DNA of 64,000 nt, taken from the NCBI GenBank assembly GCA_041563475.1, contig JBFFMY010000001.1:1-64000 (forward strand), in the 5' to 3' direction. Position 1 is the stretch's first letter. Every line of letters begins with the position of its first letter. The DNA is from CAJXZP01 sp041563475 (GTDB taxonomy: Bacteria > Bacteroidota > Bacteroidia > Flavobacteriales_G > Salibacteraceae). The notes beneath the pieces were generated by a model. It ran no database searches. It saw only the letters and a program-made list of their open reading frames with translations, and was not told the origin of the DNA. Below are positions 25,653 to 33,904 of the stretch, one piece after another. Both the position numbers and the translations under genes were made by a program.

Positions 25653-27356
25653 CTAAGAAGTGTAGGTATAGAGGAAGTTAAGCAGATCCTCTCCGACACT
25701 TAAATTAAGTTTTTCACGTAATCGCTGTTTTCTTTTCCTCACAGAGTCGGGTGAAATATTTAAAATTTGGGATATTTCTTTAGCATTAAACTGAAGCAAA
25801 ACAAAGGCCAATAATCGTAAATCGCCAGAGGTTAGGTTGGGATATTTTTTATGTATTTTTTGGAAAAAATCAGTATGTACTCGTTCAAAATATACTTTAA
25901 AATCCTCCCAATTTTGCTCCACATTACTATCTCTTAATAGGTGTTGCTTTAATTGACGCACATGCTTGTTGTTAACCTCATTTGTACGTTCTGCTTCAGA
26001 AACCAGATTGCCAATAGAATCCAAAATCTGATTCTTATTGTCAATTAAGAGCGTTTTAGAAACGAGCTCATAATTGATCGTATCAATTTTTTCTTCTAAT
26101 TCAATATTCCGGGTTTTGGCCTTCGACAATTTTTCCTTATTTACTTGTTTTTCAGCTAAATATTTTTCTTCTTTCAACTTGGAGGCTTTAAGTCTCATGC
26201 GTAAAATTATAATCAGTAACACAATTATTATGATGAGCCCTGAAACTATTAAACGCACAAAAAAAGAACTTTTTTCTGCATTTTTTTGCAAAATCTCATA
26301 CTCCCTTTCCTTTAACTCGAATTGATATTTCACCTTACTTTCTTCAATCCAGTTTTCTTTTTCTAGTTGTATTATTGAATCCTTAATTTCAATCGACTTC
26401 CATGCATAATCCAGCGCCTTCTCATATTCATTGAGCTCCCTATACACCTTAATAATCCAATTTAAGGAAACAGCCGCTTGATCTAATTGATTTGTTTTAA
26501 GGGCAGAGGTATAGGAAGTATCTAAGTAATTTAAAGCATCTTTATAATTCTTCAGCGCAAACTCTGTCCTTCCTAAATTGAAATATATGGATGACACTTC
26601 TATAGCGTGCATATCAAAATTTGAAATACGTAAGCATTTTTTAAATCGAATTAACGCATCTACATAATTGGAATCGATATAATCCAATCTCCCTAGGCTT
26701 GTATTAACTGATCTCAATCCAATAGAATCGTTCATAAGGGTATAAAATCCCTCTGCCTTTAACAAGTTACTTTTCGCAGCCCAATACTCTTTTAAAATAA
26801 TGTTTTGTGCCCCCAAATTGGTCAAGTTTAGGGCCATTTTAAAGGTATCATTTAACAAAACGCTTATCGCCAACGCCTTTTCCATAACCTGCTTCGCTTC
26901 GGTATTGTGGCCCGTTGACGCATAGAGTATTCCGATATTATTATTGATTGTATTTTGTAAATACAGGCTTTCTGATTTTTCCGCAATGTCTAGGGCTAAA
27001 TAAAAATACGCCAATGCTGAATCGGGTTCGTTTAAGTAATAAAATAAATTTCCAATATTATTTATAGCTAAAATATTTAACGTGCTAGAGTCTTGCTCCT
27101 TTGATCGAATCCTTGCTTCTTCAAAATACATTCTAGCCAAATTATACTGACCACTTTGCATTTGATTTACGCCTTCACTCAGTAATTCACTCGTGTTTAA
27201 TAAACTCATTCCAGTTCGAGTAGAGCCGGTTTGAGAATCAATATTTTCCGCAAGCACGTTGGTTAATACTGCACTTTGTATGATGAACAAAAGCACACAA
27301 AGAAAGTGCAAATGCTTTACGAACAAATATTTAGATATCGTTTTAAAAAATTTCAA
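25653..27356 (-). CDS. TPR-repeat membrane protein with C-terminal LuxR-type HTH (transcriptional regulator)
   Basis: 567 residues: signal/anchor segment (FLCVLLFIIQSAVLTNVLA), about six tetratricopeptide repeats (residues 50-340), a single membrane helix near residue 365 (LIVSGLIIIIVLLIIILRM), a coiled coil (about 385-450) and a C-terminal LuxR-like helix-turn-helix (LTSGDLRLLAFVLLQFNAKEISQILNISPDSVRKRKQRLREKL). This architecture is typical of Bacteroidota: the periplasmic TPR part senses something and the cytoplasmic HTH binds DNA while membrane-tethered. Adjacent genes are a giant T9SS adhesin downstream and a TonB receptor divergently upstream, both plausible targets. Confidence 0.88.
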   Translation of the reverse strand: MKFFKTISKYLFVKHLHFLCVLLFIIQSAVLTNVLAENIDSQTGSTRTGMSLLNTSELLSEGVNQMQSGQYNLARMYFEEARIRSKEQDSSTLNILAINNIGNLFYYLNEPDSALAYFYLALDIAEKSESLYLQNTINNNIGILYASTGHNTEAKQVMEKALAISVLLNDTFKMALNLTNLGAQNIILKEYWAAKSNLLKAEGFYTLMNDSIGLRSVNTSLGRLDYIDSNYVDALIRFKKCLRISNFDMHAIEVSSIYFNLGRTEFALKNYKDALNYLDTSYTSALKTNQLDQAAVSLNWIIKVYRELNEYEKALDYAWKSIEIKDSIIQLEKENWIEESKVKYQFELKEREYEILQKNAEKSSFFVRLIVSGLIIIIVLLIIILRMRLKASKLKEEKYLAEKQVNKEKLSKAKTRNIELEEKIDTINYELVSKTLLIDNKNQILDSIGNLVSEAERTNEVNNKHVRQLKQHLLRDSNVEQNWEDFKVYFERVHTDFFQKIHKKYPNLTSGDLRLLAFVLLQFNAKEISQILNISPDSVRKRKQRLREKLNLSVGEDLLNFLYTYTS

Positions 27357-27471
27357 TTCTTGAATTAAGATGATGCATGGGTTACAAAGTTAATGGTATT
27401 TACCAAATCGGATAAATAAGTTTTGTTAGACGAATCTAAAAATAGATATTTGCACCGTCTAAAACTTAGGG

Positions 27472-29790
27472 GTGCAATCAATCAAAAAATTCGGGTTTAC
27501 GATCATATTATGTTGTTTTTGGGTAATTGGCTTTGCGCAATCCAACCAAATCAATGGAATAATTAGCACTAGAAATGAGAATTTAGAATTCGCAACCGTT
27601 AAAATTACTGGTTCTAATTTAGGAGGAATATCTAATTCTGAAGGCAAATATATAATCACAAATATCCCCTATGGAAACTATAATGTATCCGCTTCTTTAA
27701 TGGGGTTTCAAACCTTAACTAAGTCAATTAAAATAGATTCTTCAACGACTTCGGTCACCTTAGATTTTGAGTTGGTAGAATCCGACTTACTCCTAAACCA
27801 ATTTGTGGTAACCGGAACTAAAACCTTTAAAAGAGAGACAGAGTCCGCTGTAATTGTAAATATTATAGATAGTAAAACCCTAGATGATGTTCAAGCATGT
27901 AACCTGTCTGAAGGGTTAAAATTTCAACCCGGACTACGTGTAGAAACAGACTGTCAAACCTGTAATTACACTCAGCTAAGAATGAATGGACTTGCGGGTG
28001 GATATTCGCAAATTTTGATTAATGGACGTCCTATTTTTAGTCCGCTAACAGGGTTATATGGTTTGGAACAAGTTCCAACAAATATGATTGAACGAATAGA
28101 AATTGTTCGTGGGGGTGGTTCAGCTTTATATGGTTCAAGTGCAATTGGTGGCACCGTAAATGTTCTCACAAAACTTCCAACCAAAAATAGTTTCGATATT
28201 GGGTTTACTCATCAAAATATAAACGGTGGCGCATTAGATAATATAGTTAGTGGCAATGGGGCCCTTATAACCAAAAAGAAGAATGCCGGAATTTCATTTT
28301 TTCTTAATGGTAGAAACAGACAATTCTACGATCACAACAATGATAATTTCTCAGAACTTCCAGAATTAAAAAATCAATCCTTTGGAAGCACCGTTTTTTT
28401 ACAACCCACAAAGAATCAAAAAATTGAGCTTAGCATAAGCAATCTAAATGAGTTCCGATACGGAGGTGAAATGGTAGACAAACCAGCCTATTTAACTCAA
28501 CAAGCCGAAGAACGAACCCATAAAGTTTGGTTAGGAAGTTTAAATTATCAAATAAACTTTAACAACGATAGCAGTTCAGTAATTGCATATATGGCTGGGC
28601 AAAACACAAATAGAGATCATTACACAGGTATTTTCCCTGATGACAGTACAGAAATTATACAGCATCTGGAAAATCCACCATACGGATATTCAACAAATAC
28701 TACTTTACAAGGTGGTGTTCAATTCAATCATAAATTTAAAACCTTTAACGACTTACAAAATGTACTTACCCTAGGTACGGAATATGTTAGCGATAAGGTT
28801 TATGATGAAATAGAAGCTTATAATTACTTAGTAGATCAAGAAACACAAACGTTCGGTGTATTTGCACAGAGTGATTGGGAAATTACTCCTTCCGTAAATT
28901 TACTAACAGGATTACGCCTGGATAAACATAATTTTGTAAATCGTGCCATTTTTAGTCCTCGGGTATCCCTGTTATATAAGCTGAAAAAAACAACACAATT
29001 TCGAGCTACTTGGGGTACCGGATTTAGGGCTCCTCAAGCTTTTGATTCTGATTTACATATTGCATTCGCAGGTGGTGGGGTTTCCAGGATTTCGCTAGCT
29101 AACAACCTTAAGGAAGAAAGGTCAAACAGCTTAAGTGCTTCCGTGAATTATGACCTATCCAAAGAAACATTTGTGGTAGGATTTACCTTTGAGGGCTTTT
29201 ACACTTTTCTATATAACGCCTTTTATTTACACCCTTTGGGAGTGGATGAGTTTGGCCAACGCTTTGAAAAAAGAAACGGAGATGGAGCAACGGTTCAGGG
29301 TTTAACATTAGAGTTAAGAGGAAATTACAATCGTAAATTACAACTTGAAACTGGCATGACTTTGCAAACAAGCAGTTATACTCAACCAATAGAAAACGCA
29401 GAAAACCTGCCTCCGAAACAAAACTTTTTACGCACACCAAATGTATACGGTTACGGAACGCTAACCTTTAATCCAACTCGAAAATTCAATACCACACTTT
29501 CCATGGTTTATACCGGAGGTATGGATTTAGTTCATTTTGCTGGTGCTCCAGAAATAAAGGAGGATCAATATTTTACCTCTCCTTCGTTTACAGAAATTGG
29601 AATTAAGATTAGTTATACTATAGGCATTAAATCAATCCGCTCTGGAATTGAACTTTTTGGTGGCGTAAAAAATATATTCAACGCTTATCAAAACAACTTT
29701 GATAGTGGGAAAAATAGAGATAGTAACTTTATTTACGGGCCTGGAGCTCCAAGAACATTCTTTATGGGACTAAGAATTAAATCTATATAA
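27472..29790 (+). CDS. TonB-dependent receptor (CxxC-containing plug)
   Basis: 772 residues from a GTG start; this gives a signal peptide (FGFTIILCCFWVIGFAQ) and no ATG lies nearby. Residues 25-110 form a CarboxypepD_reg-like domain (INGIISTRNENLEFATVKITGS). The plug has the unusual ETDCQTCNYTQLRMNGL followed by SQILINGRPIF and VPTNMIERIEIVRGGGSALYGS. The CQTCN pair recurs in a Bacteroidota subfamily of CirA/BtuB-like receptors and may hold a disulfide or metal. The barrel ends in KNIFNAYQNNF and a terminal aromatic/Ile. Ligand unknown; iron- or cobalamin-type import is an inference. Divergent from the TPR-HTH regulator. Confidence 0.92.
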   Translation: MQSIKKFGFTIILCCFWVIGFAQSNQINGIISTRNENLEFATVKITGSNLGGISNSEGKYIITNIPYGNYNVSASLMGFQTLTKSIKIDSSTTSVTLDFELVESDLLLNQFVVTGTKTFKRETESAVIVNIIDSKTLDDVQACNLSEGLKFQPGLRVETDCQTCNYTQLRMNGLAGGYSQILINGRPIFSPLTGLYGLEQVPTNMIERIEIVRGGGSALYGSSAIGGTVNVLTKLPTKNSFDIGFTHQNINGGALDNIVSGNGALITKKKNAGISFFLNGRNRQFYDHNNDNFSELPELKNQSFGSTVFLQPTKNQKIELSISNLNEFRYGGEMVDKPAYLTQQAEERTHKVWLGSLNYQINFNNDSSSVIAYMAGQNTNRDHYTGIFPDDSTEIIQHLENPPYGYSTNTTLQGGVQFNHKFKTFNDLQNVLTLGTEYVSDKVYDEIEAYNYLVDQETQTFGVFAQSDWEITPSVNLLTGLRLDKHNFVNRAIFSPRVSLLYKLKKTTQFRATWGTGFRAPQAFDSDLHIAFAGGGVSRISLANNLKEERSNSLSASVNYDLSKETFVVGFTFEGFYTFLYNAFYLHPLGVDEFGQRFEKRNGDGATVQGLTLELRGNYNRKLQLETGMTLQTSSYTQPIENAENLPPKQNFLRTPNVYGYGTLTFNPTRKFNTTLSMVYTGGMDLVHFAGAPEIKEDQYFTSPSFTEIGIKISYTIGIKSIRSGIELFGGVKNIFNAYQNNFDSGKNRDSNFIYGPGAPRTFFMGLRIKSI

Positions 29791-29838
29791 CGAACTTAGA
29801 ATTGTATATTCGATGGGTACAATCAGTAAACCTAAGAA

Positions 29839-30861
29839 ATGGCAACACCAAATATTCTTGAAATAAATAAAATGAACTTTCCATGGGAAACGCAAGATCC
29901 ATTTTTATTCTGTGCCCATCATGCCGATGATTACCCTGAAGGAAATTCGGAATTGGGCCCTGAAAAAGGACTCTTAGCTGGACGAAGATTAGGAGAAGAT
30001 TTCATTATCAAAGACGGATGGAGAATGTACCACGGACAAACAATTCCTGGGTTTCCATATCACCCTCATAGAGGTTTTGAAACCATAACCATTGCCAAAG
30101 AAGGAGTTGTTGATCATGCTGATTCTTTGGGTGCTTCGGGTCGTTTTAGTAATGGAGATGCACAATGGATGACGGCTGGAAAAGGTGTGCAGCATTCAGA
30201 AATGTTCCCATTAATTAATTCAGATAAAGGAAATCGCTTAGAGATTTTTCAAATTTGGTTGAATTTGCCCAAAAAACACAAGCTCGTTGAGCCTCATTAC
30301 AAGATGCTTTGGTCAGAAGATGTGCCCATTATTTCAGAAATGGACGAGAAAAGGAAAGAAACAAATATTACGTTAATCGCTGGAAATTATAAAGGCACAG
30401 CAGCGCCTCAACCAACTCCAAACTCTTGGGCTAACGACCCTGAAAATGAAGTGCGGGTTTGGACGATTAAAATGGAGGCTAATTCTAAATGGACTCTACC
30501 TAAAGCAGGGTCTCAAGTTAACTCTACTTTGTTTTTTTACGATGGAGATTCTTTGAATATAGAAAACCAAGAAGTTAAAAATTACCATTCTATTGAAGTT
30601 AATTCTTTGGAAGATATTCAAATTACCGCAGGTCCAACCGACTGTTTTTTACTCCTACTTCAAGGGAGGCCTATAAATGAACCTGTAGCTAAATACGGTC
30701 CATTTGTAATGAATACCCAACAAGAAATTCAGCAAGCTTTTGCGGATTATCAACGCACCCAGTTTGGAGGATGGCCTTGGGATCGGTCGGATGTAGTTCA
30801 TGAAAGAAAAATGCCTCGATTTGCCAAATATGCAGATGGGGTAACGGAGGAAAAAAAATAA
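29839..30861 (+). CDS. Pirin-family bicupin protein
   Basis: 340 residues. N-terminal cupin has the pirin metal-site pattern: HPHRGFETITI with His, His and a following VDHADSLG, then AGKGVQHSEMFP giving the fourth ligand region (His and Glu). A second pirin C-terminal cupin follows near residues 200-300. Bacterial pirins bind iron or nickel; some have quercetinase activity and others regulate metabolism through pyruvate dehydrogenase. The sequence does not decide between these. It lies 48 bases after the TonB receptor and may be co-transcribed. It marks the left edge of the SDR/sterol-type cluster, but membership in it is not shown. Confidence 0.9.
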   Translation: MATPNILEINKMNFPWETQDPFLFCAHHADDYPEGNSELGPEKGLLAGRRLGEDFIIKDGWRMYHGQTIPGFPYHPHRGFETITIAKEGVVDHADSLGASGRFSNGDAQWMTAGKGVQHSEMFPLINSDKGNRLEIFQIWLNLPKKHKLVEPHYKMLWSEDVPIISEMDEKRKETNITLIAGNYKGTAAPQPTPNSWANDPENEVRVWTIKMEANSKWTLPKAGSQVNSTLFFYDGDSLNIENQEVKNYHSIEVNSLEDIQITAGPTDCFLLLLQGRPINEPVAKYGPFVMNTQQEIQQAFADYQRTQFGGWPWDRSDVVHERKMPRFAKYADGVTEEKK

Positions 30862-30904
30862 GCAGTTACACACGGTTTTGAATGCGCTTATGATGATTGA
30901 GGAT

Positions 30905-30926
30905 ATTATTTCTTACAAGAAATAAT
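30905..30926. promoter_or_regulatory. Perfect inverted repeat between pirin and SDR genes (operator candidate)
   Basis: Arms ATTATTTCTT and AAGAAATAAT, 10 bp perfectly complementary with a 2-base AC spacer, lie 43 bases after the pirin stop and 98 bases before the SDR start. There is no T run after it, so it does not look like a terminator. The compact palindrome with a 2-base centre is more like a dimeric repressor site (TetR/MarR style), though no such regulator is encoded nearby. Confidence 0.45.
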
Positions 30927-30986
30927 TAAACACCCATTAAAACTTAAATGTCTTTTGAATCAAAATGTTCTATTTTTATCGGGCGG

Positions 30987-30994
30987 TATATTTA
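30987..30994 (+). promoter_or_regulatory. Possible -7 element before the SDR gene at 31025
   Basis: TATATTTA differs from TAnnTTTG by the last base only and lies 30 bases before the TTG start. An alternative TATTTTTA is at 30971-30978. Confidence 0.3.
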
Positions 30995-31024
30995 AAGCGT
31001 CTAACACCAATGTAAATATTTCTA

Positions 31025-31807
31025 TTGCAAGATTTCAAAACTAAATACGGGCCATGGGCCATAATCGCGGGCGCATCAGAAGGATTAGGTGCTGCTTTTG
31101 CAAACGCTTTAGCAGAGCGCCAATTGAATTTAATTTTGTTTTCTAGAAGAAAGGATAAATTGGAAGCCCTATCCAAGCAACTAATAGAAAAATATAATGT
31201 TGAGGTCGTTTACCACCCCATAGACTTAGTAGATTTTCAAAAAACCAAACAATTCATTTCTCAACTTCACGTAAATATTGGCCTTTTAGTTTACAATGCC
31301 GCCTTTGCCCCAATAGGTTATTTTAAAGAAATTAATGAAGAAGACTTAGAAAAAATTGTAGATGTAAACATTAAAACCCCTCTGCTTCTATCTAAACTGG
31401 TTTCCACAAAAATGATAGAACAAGGAAGAGGCGGTATTGTATTAATGTCCTCTCTCGCAGGTTCACAGGGGAGTCCAAAAATTTCAACGTATGCAGCATC
31501 TAAAGCTTTTAATACTGTTTTGGCGGAAGGAATTTGGGATGAACTAAAAGAAAATGGAATAGATGTTTTGGCTTGTGTCGCGGGTGCTATTCGAACGCCC
31601 GGGTACGAAAATGTAAAAAATGTAAAAGATGCTCCTGGAACATTAGACCCATTCCAAATTGCAACAGATACATTAAATGCACTAGGCAACGGACCCACAA
31701 TTGTTCCTGGCTTTACCAATAAAATGGCGCGTTTTTTTATGGGAAGATTATTTTCTCGTAAAATGGCTATTTCAATAATGAATAACAACACTAAAAATTT
31801 ATCATAA
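31025..31807 (+). CDS. Short-chain dehydrogenase (17beta-HSD12/ketoreductase-like)
   Basis: 260 residues from a TTG start, whose N-terminus (FKTKYGPWAIIAGAS) aligns with that of its paralogue at 36418. Classical SDR: NAD(P) loop AGASEGLG at about 15-22, VYNAAF (NAG equivalent), active-site Ser in VLMSSLAG, and YAASK as the YxxxK pair. The SDR subfamily of hydroxysteroid (17beta) dehydrogenase 12 and 3-ketoacyl reductases is the nearest I recognise. Its stop codon overlaps the ATG of the ERG24-like sterol reductase (TAATG, one base shared), so the two are translationally coupled and probably act on the same substrate class. Confidence 0.87.
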   Translation: MQDFKTKYGPWAIIAGASEGLGAAFANALAERQLNLILFSRRKDKLEALSKQLIEKYNVEVVYHPIDLVDFQKTKQFISQLHVNIGLLVYNAAFAPIGYFKEINEEDLEKIVDVNIKTPLLLSKLVSTKMIEQGRGGIVLMSSLAGSQGSPKISTYAASKAFNTVLAEGIWDELKENGIDVLACVAGAIRTPGYENVKNVKDAPGTLDPFQIATDTLNALGNGPTIVPGFTNKMARFFMGRLFSRKMAISIMNNNTKNLS

Positions 31808-32883
31808 TGATTTCAGTACTTGGCTTTTTTACTCCTTGGATCATCTTCGCTATTATTACTTTACTGCACTATTATTTACCTGGCCGTGTAGTTACAGGAT
31901 ATGTAAAACATGCTGTTACAGGTGAGCTTTTAAAGTATAGACTTAACGGAAGGTTGGTTCTATTTGTATCGATAGCATTATGGTTTTTATTGGGTTATTT
32001 CGATTGGATACCCTTCGATTGGTTGTATACCATTAGATGGTTCAGCTTGGCTGGAGCCATCACTTTTGGTTTGATTTTTACAGCATTAATCGTTATACCC
32101 TACCCATCCACTGGAAAATCAATTTTCGCGGATTTATTTTTAGGTCGACTAGAAAACCCTCAAACGTCTAACGATCGAATTGATGCCAAAATGTGGCTTT
32201 ATTTAGTGGGTGCCATAATGCTTGAATTAAACGTATTGAGTTTCGTAGCGCATCACTACATCACGTTTGAGGAAGTTTCACCAGGTATACTATTATGCGC
32301 TTTTATGTTATCCTACTTTGTATTGGACTACCTCACATTTGAGAAAGTTCATTTATATACCTACGACATCTTTGCGGAACGTGTCGGTTTTAAATTAGGA
32401 TGGGGATGCTTGGCCTTTTATCCCTATTTCTATGTTATTGTTTTATGGGCAACCGTTAATTTACCTAGCCCCGAAACACCGACTTGGTTTCTTATATCCT
32501 CAACGCTAATTTTCTTCTTGGGGTGGACGCTCGCAAGGGGTGCCAACATGCAGAAGTATTTTTTTAAGACTCAACCCGATAAAGCCTTTCTAGGAATGAA
32601 ACCTCAAATCATTTCAGATGGGAACAAAACCTTGTTGGCTAGTGGTTTTTGGGGGAAGAGTCGACATATCAACTACTTAGGTGAAGTTTTGATGGCTACA
32701 GGTATCGCCATAAGTGTTGGGTATCCTGATGTTTTATGGGTTTGGCTTTACCCTCTTTATTATGTGGTTCTTTTACTACCTAGACAATTGGATGATGACA
32801 AACGCTGTGCAGCAAAATATGGTGATTTATGGACCGTTTATACGAACAAGGTGAAGTACCGAATTATTCCATATATCTACTAA
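31807..32883 (+). CDS. ERG4/ERG24-family membrane sterol reductase
   Basis: 358 residues and about nine or ten hydrophobic helices. The family signatures are all visible: LFLGRLENPQ (111-119) followed by RIDAKMWLYL, which corresponds to the conserved GRELNPR/DLK segment; FKLGWGCLAFYPYFY (195-209); RGANMQKYFF (244-253) for the ANxQK motif; SGFWGKSRHINYLGEVL (279-295), the second PROSITE-type signature; and the terminal KYGDLWTVYTNKVKYRIIPYIY block. Members (yeast ERG24/ERG4, DHCR7, lamin B receptor, bacterial MaSR1 of Methylomicrobium) use NADPH to reduce C14, C24(28) or C7 double bonds of sterols in a membrane pocket. Position specificity cannot be assigned. Translationally coupled to the SDR before it. 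Confidence 0.92.
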   Translation: MISVLGFFTPWIIFAIITLLHYYLPGRVVTGYVKHAVTGELLKYRLNGRLVLFVSIALWFLLGYFDWIPFDWLYTIRWFSLAGAITFGLIFTALIVIPYPSTGKSIFADLFLGRLENPQTSNDRIDAKMWLYLVGAIMLELNVLSFVAHHYITFEEVSPGILLCAFMLSYFVLDYLTFEKVHLYTYDIFAERVGFKLGWGCLAFYPYFYVIVLWATVNLPSPETPTWFLISSTLIFFLGWTLARGANMQKYFFKTQPDKAFLGMKPQIISDGNKTLLASGFWGKSRHINYLGEVLMATGIAISVGYPDVLWVWLYPLYYVVLLLPRQLDDDKRCAAKYGDLWTVYTNKVKYRIIPYIY

Positions 32884-32914
32884 AATATTTTATGTCTAAA
32901 CAGTAGGGTCGAGT

Positions 32915-33901
32915 CTAGATATCAAGGGACAATTCTTTTATGAGGTTTTCGGAAAGCGCCCATAATTTTTCTCCATTTAGAGTATCTGAAGCCTTTTCAT
33001 CCAATTCTTTGCGTTGCATTAAAAATAAATAATCAAAAGGTTTTAATTCCACATCTTTAGAGGCAGATAAGTAAACAACCGGTTCACTCGCCTTTAAAGG
33101 CGAGCTAAAAAACATTCCAAACACCAAACTTAACAAGGGCTGAAATAGAGCGGGAGCTTCGCGCGCAATGTTTGAGTTCACTGGGCCAGGACATAATGAA
33201 AAAACGGAATACGCCACCTTTTCCTTGTTTAATCTTCGAGATAACTCACTCGCAAAGGTGGCTAGAAGCAACTTATAATATCCATAAAGCTGTACTGTCT
33301 TCCCCATTGTGTAAGGTTCAAATTTCCCGAAGCTATCCCAATTAAATTCCTTAGGATCTCGATGACTTTCGGAGTTTACAATCACGATTCTGGGTAAATC
33401 CGCTCCTTTGGTATTAAATACATTTTCTTTTAGCATTAATCGAACTAAATAATAGGTAGAAAGATAATTGACCATGAACATTTCCTCCAATCCACTCTTG
33501 GTCTTTCTTGCTTTACTAGCTACCATACCTGCATTGCACACTAGCACATCAATGGAACTGTATTGCTCTTTTATTTCAGCTACGAAGTTTTTTATAGACT
33601 CGAAGTCTGAAAGATCCACATAGTTCATGGTTACTTTATCTGATCCCGATTCCCTTTTTACCTCTTCACCTTTTTCAAGAATACCGCTTCTCACCGCCAT
33701 TATAACCTCCGCCCCTAACTTTGCCACTTGTTTGGCAGTGGCTAAACCTAAGCCAGAACTAGATCCTGTGATTATTACCTTTTTACCTTCCAACCGATCA
33801 TTTTCTGAAAGTACGCCTACGCGTTCCCCTCCTTTAAATAAACTTTTTATTCCAGTATAGGTTGCCATTAATGGGCTATTGAATTTCTTATTACTTTCCA
33901 T
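32915..33901 (-). CDS. Short-chain dehydrogenase (retinol dehydrogenase/WWOX-like)
   Basis: 328 residues. NAD(P) loop TGSSSGLGLATA at about 45-56, CNAGM (NAG motif), active-site Ser region IVIVNSESH, and YGYYK as the YxxxK pair. The 40-residue N-terminal extension and the C-terminal tail are typical of RDH/WWOX-like SDRs, which act on retinoids, sterols and other lipophilic alcohols. Last gene of a minus-strand operon of three (DUF1214, sulfotransferase, SDR), with only 3 bases between it and the sulfotransferase. It is convergent with the ERG24-like gene (31 bases between). Confidence 0.87.
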   Translation of the reverse strand: MESNKKFNSPLMATYTGIKSLFKGGERVGVLSENDRLEGKKVIITGSSSGLGLATAKQVAKLGAEVIMAVRSGILEKGEEVKRESGSDKVTMNYVDLSDFESIKNFVAEIKEQYSSIDVLVCNAGMVASKARKTKSGLEEMFMVNYLSTYYLVRLMLKENVFNTKGADLPRIVIVNSESHRDPKEFNWDSFGKFEPYTMGKTVQLYGYYKLLLATFASELSRRLNKEKVAYSVFSLCPGPVNSNIAREAPALFQPLLSLVFGMFFSSPLKASEPVVYLSASKDVELKPFDYLFLMQRKELDEKASDTLNGEKLWALSENLIKELSLDI

Positions 33902-33904
33902 ATT

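Noticed and set aside
31318..31791. 157-residue minus-strand frame opposite the SDR gene
   Set aside because: Antisense shadow of a clear SDR with all catalytic motifs.
31807..32883. Isoprenylcysteine carboxyl methyltransferase-like membrane protein
   Set aside because: The C-terminal NYLGE-type motif resembles that family, but the LFLGRLENP, RGANMQK and KYRIIP motifs are specific to ERG4/ERG24 reductases.
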